From: Clostridia bacterium
GTDB taxonomy: Bacteria > Bacillota > Clostridia > Oscillospirales > CAG-272
Reading direction: 5' to 3'
Length of the DNA stretch: 64,000 bases
Assembly: GCA_017937135.1 (NCBI GenBank)
Contig: JAGBEE010000022.1
Coordinates: 51,263-115,262, forward strand
The translations under genes and the position numbers were made by a program. Positions 36,015 to 44,887 of the stretch are shown here, one piece after another (position 1 is the first letter of the stretch; each line of letters starts with the position of its first letter). The notes beneath the pieces were generated by a model, which worked only from the letters and a program-made list of their open reading frames with translations, was not told the origin of the DNA and searched no databases.

Positions 36015-36069
36015 AGTATTACAAAATCAAAATATTTGTACAAAACAACAATAAAAAGGAGGTTTTTAT

Positions 36070-36702
36070 ATGAAAGACAATATAATAGTAACAATAGCTC
36101 GCCAATATGGTAGTGGTGGACACGAGGTTGGAGAGCTTGTCGCCAAGGAGCATGGCTTTGCCTTCCACGATAAAAGCCTCATTGAAAAGGCTGCTGAAAA
36201 GTCAGGAATCAGCTTGGAGGTCTTGAAAAAGGCAGACGAAAAAACAACACCGAGCTTTCTTTATTCAATAGCGATGGGCAACTTTGATATGTACCCACTT
36301 GCAATAAATATGTCGCCGTACGAGATGCCAATAAACGATAAGCTTTTCAATCTTCAATGCAACATAATAAAGGAGGAGGCAGAAAAAGCTCCGAGCGTAT
36401 TTGTCGGCAGATGCGCTGACTACATTTTAAACGATTGCAAAAGGGTAATTAAGGTATTCATATATGGCGATATTGAATCGCGTGCAAATCGCATAGCGAA
36501 AAAGGAAAATATCTCAGTACAGGATGCTAAGGTGCTAATATATAAAACTGATAAGCGCAGAGCCAATTATTATAATTATTACACCTCACTTAAATGGGGA
36601 AAGAGCGATAATTATAATATAATGATAGACACAAGCAAAATCGGTGTCGAGGGCGCAGCGCGCATAATAGGCGAATATATTAAGCATTTACAAGAGGAAT
36701 AA
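36070..36702 (+). CDS. Cytidylate kinase-like protein
   Basis: 210 residues. Begins IIVTIARQYGSGGHEVGELVA, the P-loop of the cytidylate-kinase-like family, followed by FHDKSLIEKAA and VFVGRCADYIL, and a lid region RANRIAKKEN. These paralogues of Cmk are common in Clostridia, and their substrate is not established. It has an AAAGGAGG site, its own promoter and a strong terminator, so it is a single-gene unit. Confidence 0.88.
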   Translation: MKDNIIVTIARQYGSGGHEVGELVAKEHGFAFHDKSLIEKAAEKSGISLEVLKKADEKTTPSFLYSIAMGNFDMYPLAINMSPYEMPINDKLFNLQCNIIKEEAEKAPSVFVGRCADYILNDCKRVIKVFIYGDIESRANRIAKKENISVQDAKVLIYKTDKRRANYYNYYTSLKWGKSDNYNIMIDTSKIGVEGAARIIGEYIKHLQEE

Positions 36703-36745
36703 AATAAATCGGTTCAGCTTGTAGACTGGACCGATTTATTTATAA
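36702..36745 (+). terminator. Intrinsic terminator of the cytidylate-kinase-like gene
   Basis: About 16-bp stem, AATAAATCGGT-TCAG against CTGG-ACCGATTTATT, with one G-T pair, then T-rich sequence. The rest of the 36746-37019 gap holds a small CCATTT/AAATGG repeat (36883-36896) and nothing else I can name. Confidence 0.85.
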
Positions 36746-37019
36746 TTTTAAAATTTTTTAAAAAATTTCAAAAAATCCGACTTTTTATTAAAAACCTGCG
36801 TTTATCTATATAGAGGGCAAAAACAGCCAAGAAAAATCACTCAGAAAAACAATTATGGTATTACGACTGAAAAATTACAAAACCATTTAAAAATGGGGGA
36901 AGTCTTGCCAAAAATCATAATTTAAATGGAGTGATAAAATATAACCTCATTCATACACCATAGAAGGCACAATTTTGACAAAATTAAGAAAAGGATTTTT
37001 AATAAAAAGGAGAAATAAT

Positions 37020-39191
37020 ATGAAAAAGAAGTTTTTAGCATTTTTAATAATATGTATGATATTGCTTGCTCAATTTTCGGTTTTTGCAAGCGAATTTACC
37101 AACTCAGCAGATAATAAAATAACAGACGAATTAAAGCAGGTAATGGATAACACAAGTGATGATGAGTATATTTCAATATACATTTGGCTTTACGATTATG
37201 GAGACGAGCTTGTTTATGCTCATTTATCATCAAAGCTTGACACTAAAATAACAAGTCAGACAGAAGAAAGCTACATAAAGGAAATGACAACGAATAAAGT
37301 ACAAAGTTATAAATTAAATTATATTGAAAAAGAACTGGGATTAGAACAATCACTTGATTCAATGGCACAAAATATGAATACACATAATGATATAAGTGAT
37401 TTTAGAAAATACGCAGAAATTTCAAATATACTTTCCGATAAAGAAATTATCGATAGTATAGAAAATGGTAAATCATATGAAGAAATAATCGAATTGCATG
37501 AGCGAAACGATTTTTTATCTAAATATCGCGGTAGTCGACTGGAAATAAATAAGGCAGTTAATGATAACTTTGCTGACAAGCTAAATTATGAAAAATGTCA
37601 AAATATATATATTGATAAGTTGTTAAATTATGTTAAGCTTGAATGTAAAAAAGACTATATTACAAACCTTTCTAATATGAAAGAGGTAAAAGAGATAGGC
37701 TTTTTTGATACAACAGAAAAAGAAATAGCTGAAAAAACAGAATCATCAAGCATAGTTGAAAACGCAACCAATATATCTGATAATAAATATATTTTGCAGC
37801 CTACAAATACAGGTTTTACTGGTAGTGGAATAAAAGTTGGGGTTATAGAGAATGTTGGATATGATTCTGATGCCATGCATTTAACCAATGCAAATATAAC
37901 CAATAGGGTTGAAATTTATGCAAATTATAATAGTCACGCAACGATGGTTTTGAGCATATTATGTGGTCAGCCTGTAGAAATAGATGGTGTAAAATATCAA
38001 GGAGTAGCACCTAATGCAAATGTTTTTTGTGGAAGGGTTAAGAATTCAACGGTTGCAAAGAATTTGTATTGGTTAATAGTTGAAAAAAACGTGTCAATAA
38101 TAAATTGCAGTTTTTCTTATGATACTAGCGCGAATGGCTACATAAATTATGATCAATTTTTTGATTGTTTAGTGCAACAATATAGAGTTGTGATAGTGTG
38201 TGCTGCTGGAAATGAGACCAATATTACTCATCCTGGCATGGCATATAATATAATTACAGTAGGTAATATGTCAACAACAATTGATTCATATGGAAAGTAT
38301 GTTGTAAATCAAAGTAGTTCATATCAAGAAGAACTGTATCTTACAAATAAGCCCGACATTGTTGCATTTGGAACAAATGTTCATATGGTATATGATAACG
38401 AGATAGTTAATTTTGGTTCAGGAACAAGTTTTGCGGCACCGATGGTTTCAGGAACCATTGCACTTATGATGGAAGCAAATCCAACTTTGATAGGAAAACC
38501 TGATGCAATAAAAGCCATTTTAGTAAATAGTGCAGATGGAGAGTGTGTTTCAGTAGAAACAACGACTGATGAAAACGGAAATGTTAGCACTTTAAATAAC
38601 ATAGTAAGCCCATATATCAGTTATGATGCATCATTTGAATTCGTACCACAAATTAGAGAGAAAACTGGAGCGGGTCTTTTGAATACTGAAGCCGCAGTTA
38701 GCATGGCGATATCCAATCTTTTATTTAGATATGGATTCGATACAACTAAAAATCTTACTGGTACATATAAAAAAACTAATAAATTTTACTTTGAAGCTAA
38801 TCAAACATTAGAATTCTCATTAGTATTTGAAAAACCATTTGATAATATAATTGGGAGATATGAGGAGGTTAATTTCGATCTTTTGATTGAACTTTGTGAT
38901 GAAAATGGTGAAACAGTGATGGTTACTACATCTGCTGCAAACAATGTAGAATCATTTAGAGCAACAGTAAAAGAAAGCGGGTATTATTATTTTGTAATTG
39001 GAATAGGTGAAGTAGTATTTGATGAGGATGCTTTTGTGAATATAAATGAAATTGAATTATTCACTCACAATACCCATAATATGTTTTACGCTTCGTTTGT
39101 TTTATCTTGTGGATGTGAAAAACCAGTTTTAAATGTTAGTAACAACGATATAACATGTGCAAATTGTAGTTTTGCATGCAATAAAAATTAG
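37020..39191 (+). CDS. Secreted subtilisin-like (S8) protease with Glu in place of the triad Asp
   Basis: 723 residues from the ATG at 37020, which follows AAAAGGAG; it gives a signal peptide MKKKFLAFLIICMILLAQFS. A propeptide-like region covers about 30-260. In the catalytic domain the usual VID-TG motif reads VGVIENVG, so the acidic residue is Glu277, not Asp. His306 (SHATMV), the oxyanion Asn398 (AAGNET) and Ser470 (GSGTSFAAPM) are present. A C-terminal beta domain (about 570-710) and a tail with CGCE and CANCSFAC follow. Codons favour A and T more than in neighbours. Likely surface or secreted; whether active is uncertain. Confidence 0.85.
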   Translation: MKKKFLAFLIICMILLAQFSVFASEFTNSADNKITDELKQVMDNTSDDEYISIYIWLYDYGDELVYAHLSSKLDTKITSQTEESYIKEMTTNKVQSYKLNYIEKELGLEQSLDSMAQNMNTHNDISDFRKYAEISNILSDKEIIDSIENGKSYEEIIELHERNDFLSKYRGSRLEINKAVNDNFADKLNYEKCQNIYIDKLLNYVKLECKKDYITNLSNMKEVKEIGFFDTTEKEIAEKTESSSIVENATNISDNKYILQPTNTGFTGSGIKVGVIENVGYDSDAMHLTNANITNRVEIYANYNSHATMVLSILCGQPVEIDGVKYQGVAPNANVFCGRVKNSTVAKNLYWLIVEKNVSIINCSFSYDTSANGYINYDQFFDCLVQQYRVVIVCAAGNETNITHPGMAYNIITVGNMSTTIDSYGKYVVNQSSSYQEELYLTNKPDIVAFGTNVHMVYDNEIVNFGSGTSFAAPMVSGTIALMMEANPTLIGKPDAIKAILVNSADGECVSVETTTDENGNVSTLNNIVSPYISYDASFEFVPQIREKTGAGLLNTEAAVSMAISNLLFRYGFDTTKNLTGTYKKTNKFYFEANQTLEFSLVFEKPFDNIIGRYEEVNFDLLIELCDENGETVMVTTSAANNVESFRATVKESGYYYFVIGIGEVVFDEDAFVNINEIELFTHNTHNMFYASFVLSCGCEKPVLNVSNNDITCANCSFACNKN

Positions 39192-39296
39192 CATAAATGA
39201 AAATTATTTTGCTATAATTGTTAAAATTAATGTTACATTTTGGTATAAGTATAATGTGACGCAAATTTGTAGTTAAAAATGAAAAGGAGCGCAATA

Positions 39297-40337
39297 GTGA
39301 AAAAAATAACAATTTTATTAAGTATAATAATGATATTATCATTGTTATGGTCATGTAATAATCCAGAAGAGCCACAAACAAGCAATACTGAAGCTAATAC
39401 TAACGATATTAGTAAAGATGAAGCGAGTGATACAAGCTCTAAGAATATCGACTTAAATAATGATAATAGTGGTAATATGCAATGCGAATACACCCCCAAT
39501 ATAACCACCATTCAAAAGCAAAGTGTTTACTACAAGGAGCTTTCTATAGAAAATGGAGAATATCTTGGTAATGATATTCCTGAGGATGAAAATTCATATT
39601 TTAAGATTATACAGTCTTATGAGGAATTAAATAGCCTTGTAAGTAACTCGGAAAATGTTGATAGCTCTGTTTTTGACGATAATTATGTTGTTGCATTGAA
39701 ATTTAGGAAGAATTTTTCACACGATTCATACTCGATAGCAGGATTTTACAATATTGAAGAAGCAAATAATGAAATAACTATATCTATTGACTATTATATC
39801 AACTCATTTATTGTGGGAACAGTAGTTGTGAACGTTGATAAAATGATTTATTTAATTGTTCCTAAAACTAAAATTGCTTATAATGAAGGCATAAAAGCGA
39901 TATCATTAACCGAACAGCATTTAGGGCGCTATCAAGGTGAGTACACCTTTGATGATGCCGAAAATAGCTTGGAAAATACAACTGCTTGGTACTTTACAAC
40001 AGCAAATCAAATAACCGAGGCAAGACAAAGGTATTCACTTCCGTCATTTATAATGGAAATCCCAACTGCTATAATATATTTAAAGGAGCCGATTACACAG
40101 GACTTTGTTGTAAATGATTGTTATATTGAGAATGAGAAATTATATATTACCATTCAATTACTTGACAAATATGATATGTTTATAAGCAGTGGTGAGGTTG
40201 ACGGAAATGGAAATTTGATAAATAACTTTCCAAACGGAATAAATTATATATTGGTTGATTTGACACTTTGTTCTGAATTTGAGGATGCTTTTATTCCACA
40301 AGAAATAAATATCACCATTATAGAAACAACTATTTAA
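39297..40337 (+). CDS. Lipoprotein of unknown function
   Basis: 346 residues from a GTG at 39297, preferred because AAAAGGAG lies 7 bases upstream and the product then starts as a clean lipoprotein signal, MKKITILLSIIMILSLLWSC, with the acylated Cys at residue 20; the ATG at 39279 overlaps the ribosome site. A Ser/Asn/Asp-rich linker (about 22-70) leads to a domain of mixed strands with no motif I recognise. It is 105 bp after the protease gene, shares its AT-rich codon use, and ends in a bidirectional terminator. It might work with the protease, but that is a guess from position. Confidence 0.75.
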   Translation: MKKITILLSIIMILSLLWSCNNPEEPQTSNTEANTNDISKDEASDTSSKNIDLNNDNSGNMQCEYTPNITTIQKQSVYYKELSIENGEYLGNDIPEDENSYFKIIQSYEELNSLVSNSENVDSSVFDDNYVVALKFRKNFSHDSYSIAGFYNIEEANNEITISIDYYINSFIVGTVVVNVDKMIYLIVPKTKIAYNEGIKAISLTEQHLGRYQGEYTFDDAENSLENTTAWYFTTANQITEARQRYSLPSFIMEIPTAIIYLKEPITQDFVVNDCYIENEKLYITIQLLDKYDMFISSGEVDGNGNLINNFPNGINYILVDLTLCSEFEDAFIPQEINITIIETTI

Positions 40338-40340
40338 AAT

Positions 40341-40374
40341 AAAAAGCCTGTTGCGTTTGCAACAGGCTTTTTTG
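40341..40374. terminator. Bidirectional terminator between the lipoprotein and the acyl carrier protein
   Basis: 14-bp stem AAAAAGCCTGTTGC / GCAACAGGCTTTTT with a GTTT loop. Confidence 0.92.
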
Positions 40375-40381
40375 TATGCTA

Positions 40382-40606
40382 TTAGTTGTTTGCGTTTTCT
40401 TCAAGATAATCAACAACGTCACCAACGGTGATAAGGTTCTTTGTTTCGTCGATAGAAACACCAAATGTTTCCTCGCAGATAAGAGCAAGGTCCATAAGCT
40501 CAAGTGAGTTGATACCAAGGTCAGCTGCAAGCTCTGCAGAGAGTGTAATGTCGTCAGGATTGATAGAAAGCTCGTCAACGAGAATCTTCTTTAACTTTTC
40601 AAACAT
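40382..40606 (-). CDS. acpP: Acyl carrier protein
   Basis: 74 residues from the ATG at 40606, placed after TTGGAGG; an in-frame upstream start at 40621 overlaps that site. Typical four-helix ACP: MFEKLKKILVDEL, then DLGINSLELMDLAL with the phosphopantetheine serine at Ser34, then the acidic recognition helix. The DSL motif reads NSL, a common variant. It is a single-gene unit with a consensus promoter, not in a fab cluster, so it may serve fatty acid synthesis or a special carrier role. A phosphopantetheinyl transferase gene is 4.5 kb away. Confidence 0.92.
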   Translation of the reverse strand: MFEKLKKILVDELSINPDDITLSAELAADLGINSLELMDLALICEETFGVSIDETKNLITVGDVVDYLEENANN

Positions 40607-40675
40607 GATAAATTCCTCCAAAATTTAAGTTTAAGCATTAGGCTTAGAAAAATGAAATGTTGTCTAACCTCAATT

Positions 40676-40704
40676 ATTATATAGTTTTTGTTTTAATATG
40701 TCAA
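40676..40704 (-). promoter_or_regulatory. Promoter of the acyl carrier protein gene
   Basis: On the minus strand TTGACA (40704-40699), 17 bp, TATAAT (40681-40676): full consensus. Confidence 0.85.
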
Positions 40705-40784
40705 TTGTCATTTTGCACAAAAATCTTTTGCAATTCTTAAAAAACTCCTACAAAACTCACAATAGTAGCTAATAAAATTAAAAA

Positions 40785-41798
40785 TTAATTAGACTTTTTT
40801 TGACTTTTTATATTTGCTAAGGGGTTATTATCAATAGCGTCCTGCATGCCCTTATTTGATACGTGAGTGTAAATTTGTGTTGTATTTAATTGCTCGTGCC
40901 CGAGTATTTCCTTTAGAACGCGCACATCGACCTTGCCCGTTTGATACATAAGGGTTGCTGCTGTATGTCTTAGCTTATGAGTAGAGTAGTGCTTATAGTC
41001 AAGACCTGCCAAGGACAGATATTTATAAACGAGCCACTGTACGGTTTTGTTACTAATTCTTTTATATTGCTTGCTTATAAAAAGTGCGTTTGTATTTACC
41101 GTTTTATACATTTCCGAGCGACGAATGGTAAGATAATTATAAAGCGCATCTCTGCACGCATCGTTAAGATAAACGATTCTTTCCTTATTACCCTTACCAA
41201 TTACTCTTAAAGAGCGAAGCTCTCTGTCAAGGTCGTTTAGGTTAATTCCAACAAGCTCGGAAAGACGCATGCCACAGTTTAAAAATAGCGTTATAATAGC
41301 ATAATCGCGCTCCTTAGACTTAGACTCCGTATCGCTCTCAACTGCGTTTAACAGAGCAAGGCTTTCCTCCATTGATAAAAACTTAGGCAAGGCTTGCTTT
41401 TTCTTGGGTGCTTCCATATCAGTTGCAGGATTTTTGTCCATAATTCTGCGCTTTTGGCAAATAAATTTAAAAAACGCCTTAATTGCAGATAGCTTTCTTG
41501 ACTTGGATGCAGAGCCATTACTGCGCTCATTGGAAACATATATAAAGAAATCATATATTTCCTCAGTAGTAACAGTGGTAATAAATTCAGTATCCAAGCC
41601 GGAAATAACTAATTTATTAAAAAGCTCTGACGGAATTTTTATGCTATATCTTTTTGCGTAAACAAATTTAAAAAATAGCCTTAAATCCGACAGATATTCA
41701 TCGACGGTTTTTTGAGAACAGCCCTGAATAGTAAGCTTGTATGCAGCAAAATCACGCACCAAGGGTGGCATTGTCTCAATAGGAAATTTATTAGGCAT
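40785..41798 (-). CDS. Tyrosine recombinase, XerC/XerD type
   Basis: About 337 residues from the ATG at 41798, which follows ATGAGG; a start at 41819 has no ribosome site. N-terminal SAM-like DNA-binding domain (about 1-115), catalytic domain after. The tyrosine-recombinase residues are visible: Arg in CGMRLSELVG, Lys in GKGNKERIV, HKLRHTAA, LGHEQLNTTQ and the nucleophile Tyr in IYTHV. Length and motif spelling fit Xer recombinases that resolve chromosome dimers, rather than phage integrases, and no prophage genes are near. No dif site was recognised. Confidence 0.88.
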   Translation of the reverse strand: MPNKFPIETMPPLVRDFAAYKLTIQGCSQKTVDEYLSDLRLFFKFVYAKRYSIKIPSELFNKLVISGLDTEFITTVTTEEIYDFFIYVSNERSNGSASKSRKLSAIKAFFKFICQKRRIMDKNPATDMEAPKKKQALPKFLSMEESLALLNAVESDTESKSKERDYAIITLFLNCGMRLSELVGINLNDLDRELRSLRVIGKGNKERIVYLNDACRDALYNYLTIRRSEMYKTVNTNALFISKQYKRISNKTVQWLVYKYLSLAGLDYKHYSTHKLRHTAATLMYQTGKVDVRVLKEILGHEQLNTTQIYTHVSNKGMQDAIDNNPLANIKSQKKSN

Positions 41799-41890
41799 AG
41801 CTCTGAACCTCATTTTCATTATTATACAAAATCATTTTATCATAAAACGCGAGCATTTTGTATCAAAATTATAAATTTTTTAAAAGAATA

Positions 41891-41919
41891 TTGAAATTAT
41901 ATAAATATTCCTATATAAT
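41891..41919 (+). promoter_or_regulatory. Promoter of the small membrane protein gene
   Basis: TTGAAA (41891-41896), 17 bp, TATAAT (41914-41919). Confidence 0.75.
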
Positions 41920-41950
41920 AGATACAATGACATCCAAAGGAGGTATAGCC

Positions 41951-42538
41951 TTGGAAGAACAAAGTACAAATATTTTCGGTAGAATATGGTCCTTTATAAA
42001 AGCAAATCTCGATATGGTATCAAAGCTTGTTGCTAACCATATAGGTATGATGGTTTTTGGACTTATAGTAATAATTAGCTGTAGTATGATTTCCTCGCGC
42101 CATATGGATGGTGGGGGAAGCTGGCTTGTATATATCGTTACAGGCGTTGCAGTCCTCGTTTATCTATGCCTTTTATACACAGCAATGTGGGAGAAGGGCG
42201 CAAGCGATAAGGTGAAAATAGACGGAGGCAGATTAAAAAAGAAAAAGCTTTATGGTCTTTGGGTGTGGCTTATTGCCAACTCAATAAACGTAATCCTTTG
42301 CCTAATAGTAGAAATAATTTCCTTTGCAAATGGTGACGGAGGCATACTTGAAATAATAGTTCGCTACTATAACGCAATGTACTTAGGCCTTACAAACGCA
42401 ATAGACATTCCATTCATTTATATAATAATTCAGCTACCAGGACTTATCACCTGTACTGTTTCCTACCTTCTCGGTGTAAACGGCTTTAGGTGCATCTTCC
42501 CTGAGCCAAAGGGCGAAAGAAACAGAAAGCAAAGATAA
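41951..42538 (+). CDS. Four-helix membrane protein of unknown function
   Basis: 195 residues from a TTG at 41951, six bases after a full AAAGGAGGT site (41936-41944); longer in-frame starts lie upstream of the promoter -10. Four membrane helices are apparent (about HIGMMVFGLIVIISCSMIS; WLVYIVTGVAVLVYLCLLY; LYGLWVWLIANSINVILCLIV; FIYIIIQLPGLITCTVSYLLG). The C-terminus is basic and cytoplasmic (EPKGERNRKQR). I do not recognise the family. Single-gene unit with promoter and terminator, lying between a Xer gene and a rhamnosidase-like gene that it has no obvious link to. Confidence 0.75.
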   Translation: MEEQSTNIFGRIWSFIKANLDMVSKLVANHIGMMVFGLIVIISCSMISSRHMDGGGSWLVYIVTGVAVLVYLCLLYTAMWEKGASDKVKIDGGRLKKKKLYGLWVWLIANSINVILCLIVEIISFANGDGGILEIIVRYYNAMYLGLTNAIDIPFIYIIIQLPGLITCTVSYLLGVNGFRCIFPEPKGERNRKQR

Positions 42539-42543
42539 AAATA

Positions 42544-42577
42544 ACCGATTACGTATCAAGCGTAATCGGTTTTTTTA
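42544..42577 (+). terminator. Intrinsic terminator of the small membrane protein gene
   Basis: 10-bp perfect stem ACCGATTACG / CGTAATCGGT, then a T run. Confidence 0.92.
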
Positions 42578-42616
42578 ATGTCAAAGGCTATAAGTGGAAT
42601 TTTAAATCAATAATTC

Positions 42617-42646
42617 TTGACAAAATATAAATAGCCGTTTTATAAT
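42617..42646 (+). promoter_or_regulatory. Promoter of the GH78-like gene
   Basis: TTGACA (42617-42622), 18 bp, TATAAT (42641-42646). Confidence 0.75.
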
Positions 42647-42676
42647 GAAAATATAAAGAAATTTTACGAGGTAAAA

Positions 42677-44788
42677 ATGGAAAATTCCAAATGGATTTGG
42701 CTAAATAGCACACTTTATAGTGAATATATAAATAACAAGCAAAATGCAAAATTTTGTATGGCAGAGTTTAAAAGGGTAATAAATACAGCCTCGCCAGCAA
42801 GAGTGAAAATAAGCGCCGACTCTCGCTATATGCTTTTTGTAAACAATAAGCTTATAGGCAGAGGGCCTGTGAGCGCAGGCAGTGACTTCTTATTTGGCGA
42901 GGTAGATACAATTTACTATGATGAATACGAGATTAGTGACACTGGCAAGCTTGAATTCAAGGTCATAGTAACAAATATACCAACTGTTTTAACAGAGAAC
43001 GCATTCGGTAAAGCAGGCTTTACTCTACAGCTAATAGAGAATGGCAGAGTAGTAATGCAAAGCGATGAAGACTGGGACGCGCGCTTTCTTACAGAAAGAC
43101 AAGACATACTTTATACTGATTACACGAGAAAGGCGCACAAGTCAATTAATGCAGAGGCATTTAAGATAAATAAATGCATCGAAAAATCACCACTTGAAAA
43201 GCTATACAGCGAAAAAATAGAATCAAGTAATTTTAAGAAAACAACTGTCAAAGCGGGAGAAAAATGCACTCTGTGTTTGAATTTCGATAAAATTTATTCA
43301 GCCTATCCTTGCATTTCGATAAAAGCAAACGCAAAAACCGAGATAAAATTGCACACCTCGGAATGCTATGGTAATATTGGGTATGTATGCGAAACAATTA
43401 TAACAGATAAGGATGTAGTTCATTTTTCACCAAGACTGCGCAGTGTTGGGGAAATGAAAATAGAGGTAATCACACACAAAGAGGCAACAATTGAGGAATG
43501 CTATCTTGACTTTACTCACTATCCAATTAAAAATCAAGCTAAATTTAAATGCAGCGATCCACTTTTAAATCGCATATACAATGTTTGCATGCACACACAA
43601 AAAATATGCAGGCAGGGAATACACCTTGATTCTGTAACTCATCAGGAGCATTTAGCCTGCACAGGCGATTATTATATTCAAGCCTTAATTGAATACTTAA
43701 ATATATACGACCCCACCTTAACTGCATTTGACATATATAGAACGAGCAAAATATTGGAGTGTCAAAACGGCAAAATGTTCCATACCACCTACAGCCTTAT
43801 TTACCCCATATGGTTATATGATTACTATATGTTCACAGGTGATAAGGCTCTAATATATAAGTGCGAAAAATCTATAGAATTGCTTCTTTCTGCATTTGAT
43901 GGCTATATGTCAAGCGAAAATGGGCTTTTAGAATATGCACCAAACTATATGTTTGTTGACTGGGTAGTGGCGAGTGAGAGTGCTGACAAATTTATTGACG
44001 GTAGCACAATGATGGCACACGGTAAGATGAAAGGCTACAGTCTTCACCACCCGCCCAAAGCGCTTGGTCAAAGCGTTTTGTGTATGCTTTATTATGAGGC
44101 GTTAAATAAAATCGCGTCGCTATATAATGTGATTGGCAAAGAAGAAAGCGCCGATAAGTGTCTAAAAAAGGCGCAAAACATAAAGAAAATTATAAATGCT
44201 TGCCTTTATGACAGTGAAAGAGGCTTGTATTTCGGAGGATTAAATACACCAGACCAAGTGCCAAATGACGAATGGCTGCCCAAAAACATAAGTAATAAAT
44301 ACTATTTGAAGCAAGCAAATGTTCTTAGTGTCCTTTATGATATAGCACCAAAGGAAAAGCATAGAGATATTCTTGAATATGTGATTCGCGATTTGAACAA
44401 ATTTGAAATGCAACCATATTTCTATCATTTTCTATTAGAGGCTCTTTATAAAGCAGGGCTCTTTGAAAAGCATGGAATAAATCTTATAAAAAAATATGAG
44501 AGTATTTTAAACAAATGCGACAAGGGACTTTGTGAGGCATGGGAAAATATGCAGTGCGATTTTTCACATGCGTGGGGTGCAACACCGGCTTACATTCTAA
44601 AAAAGGCTCTGAGTGGCTTTGAGATTATTGAGGCAGGATATAAAAAAATCAAGCTAAAGCCTAACCTTTATGGACTGAAATTTGCAGATTTTGATATTTC
44701 GACTCCATATGGCAAAATCGAAATTTCACTAAAAAACGTTGGAGAAGTGTCTGTAAAATGTCCAAAAGAAATAGAAATTGTTGAATAA
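42677..44788 (+). CDS. GH78-like alpha-L-rhamnosidase-type protein
   Basis: 703 residues, no signal peptide. An N-terminal beta-sandwich (about 1-130, starting WIWLN with ADSRYMLFVNNKLIGRGP) binds sugar in GH78 enzymes. The (alpha/alpha)6 barrel spans about 285-620: HLDSVTHQEHLACTGDYYIQ is the general-acid region, and WENMQCDFSHAWGATPAY is the late barrel motif. A C-terminal beta domain ends the protein. It should release rhamnose from imported glycosides; the usual DCPQRxE motif is altered (DSVTHQE), so substrate may differ. Monocistronic, no terminator seen after it. Confidence 0.85.
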   Translation: MENSKWIWLNSTLYSEYINNKQNAKFCMAEFKRVINTASPARVKISADSRYMLFVNNKLIGRGPVSAGSDFLFGEVDTIYYDEYEISDTGKLEFKVIVTNIPTVLTENAFGKAGFTLQLIENGRVVMQSDEDWDARFLTERQDILYTDYTRKAHKSINAEAFKINKCIEKSPLEKLYSEKIESSNFKKTTVKAGEKCTLCLNFDKIYSAYPCISIKANAKTEIKLHTSECYGNIGYVCETIITDKDVVHFSPRLRSVGEMKIEVITHKEATIEECYLDFTHYPIKNQAKFKCSDPLLNRIYNVCMHTQKICRQGIHLDSVTHQEHLACTGDYYIQALIEYLNIYDPTLTAFDIYRTSKILECQNGKMFHTTYSLIYPIWLYDYYMFTGDKALIYKCEKSIELLLSAFDGYMSSENGLLEYAPNYMFVDWVVASESADKFIDGSTMMAHGKMKGYSLHHPPKALGQSVLCMLYYEALNKIASLYNVIGKEESADKCLKKAQNIKKIINACLYDSERGLYFGGLNTPDQVPNDEWLPKNISNKYYLKQANVLSVLYDIAPKEKHRDILEYVIRDLNKFEMQPYFYHFLLEALYKAGLFEKHGINLIKKYESILNKCDKGLCEAWENMQCDFSHAWGATPAYILKKALSGFEIIEAGYKKIKLKPNLYGLKFADFDISTPYGKIEISLKNVGEVSVKCPKEIEIVE

Positions 44789-44824
44789 TACAAAAATTAC
44801 CAAATAATTTTTTCAGTGACATAA

Positions 44825-44853
44825 TTGACATATCGTACCATATGTGATAAAAT
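44825..44853 (+). promoter_or_regulatory. Promoter of the second FtsX-type exporter
   Basis: TTGACA (44825-44830), 17 bp, TAAAAT (44848-44853) with an upstream TG. Confidence 0.85.
44828..44845. promoter_or_regulatory. Palindrome inside the exporter promoter spacer
   Basis: ACATAT-6 bp-ATATGT, perfect, lying between and touching the -35 and -10. Position suits a repressor or MerR-type operator. Confidence 0.5.
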
Positions 44854-44887
44854 TTTTATATAAACTAAAATATACAAGGAGTAATGT

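Noticed and set aside
36891-36931. Tiny frame after a GGGGGA tract upstream of the protease gene
   Set aside because: About ten codons, no clear ribosome site; not supportable.
40785-41798. Prophage or integron integrase
   Set aside because: No phage genes, attachment sites or gene cassettes nearby; length and motifs fit a Xer recombinase.
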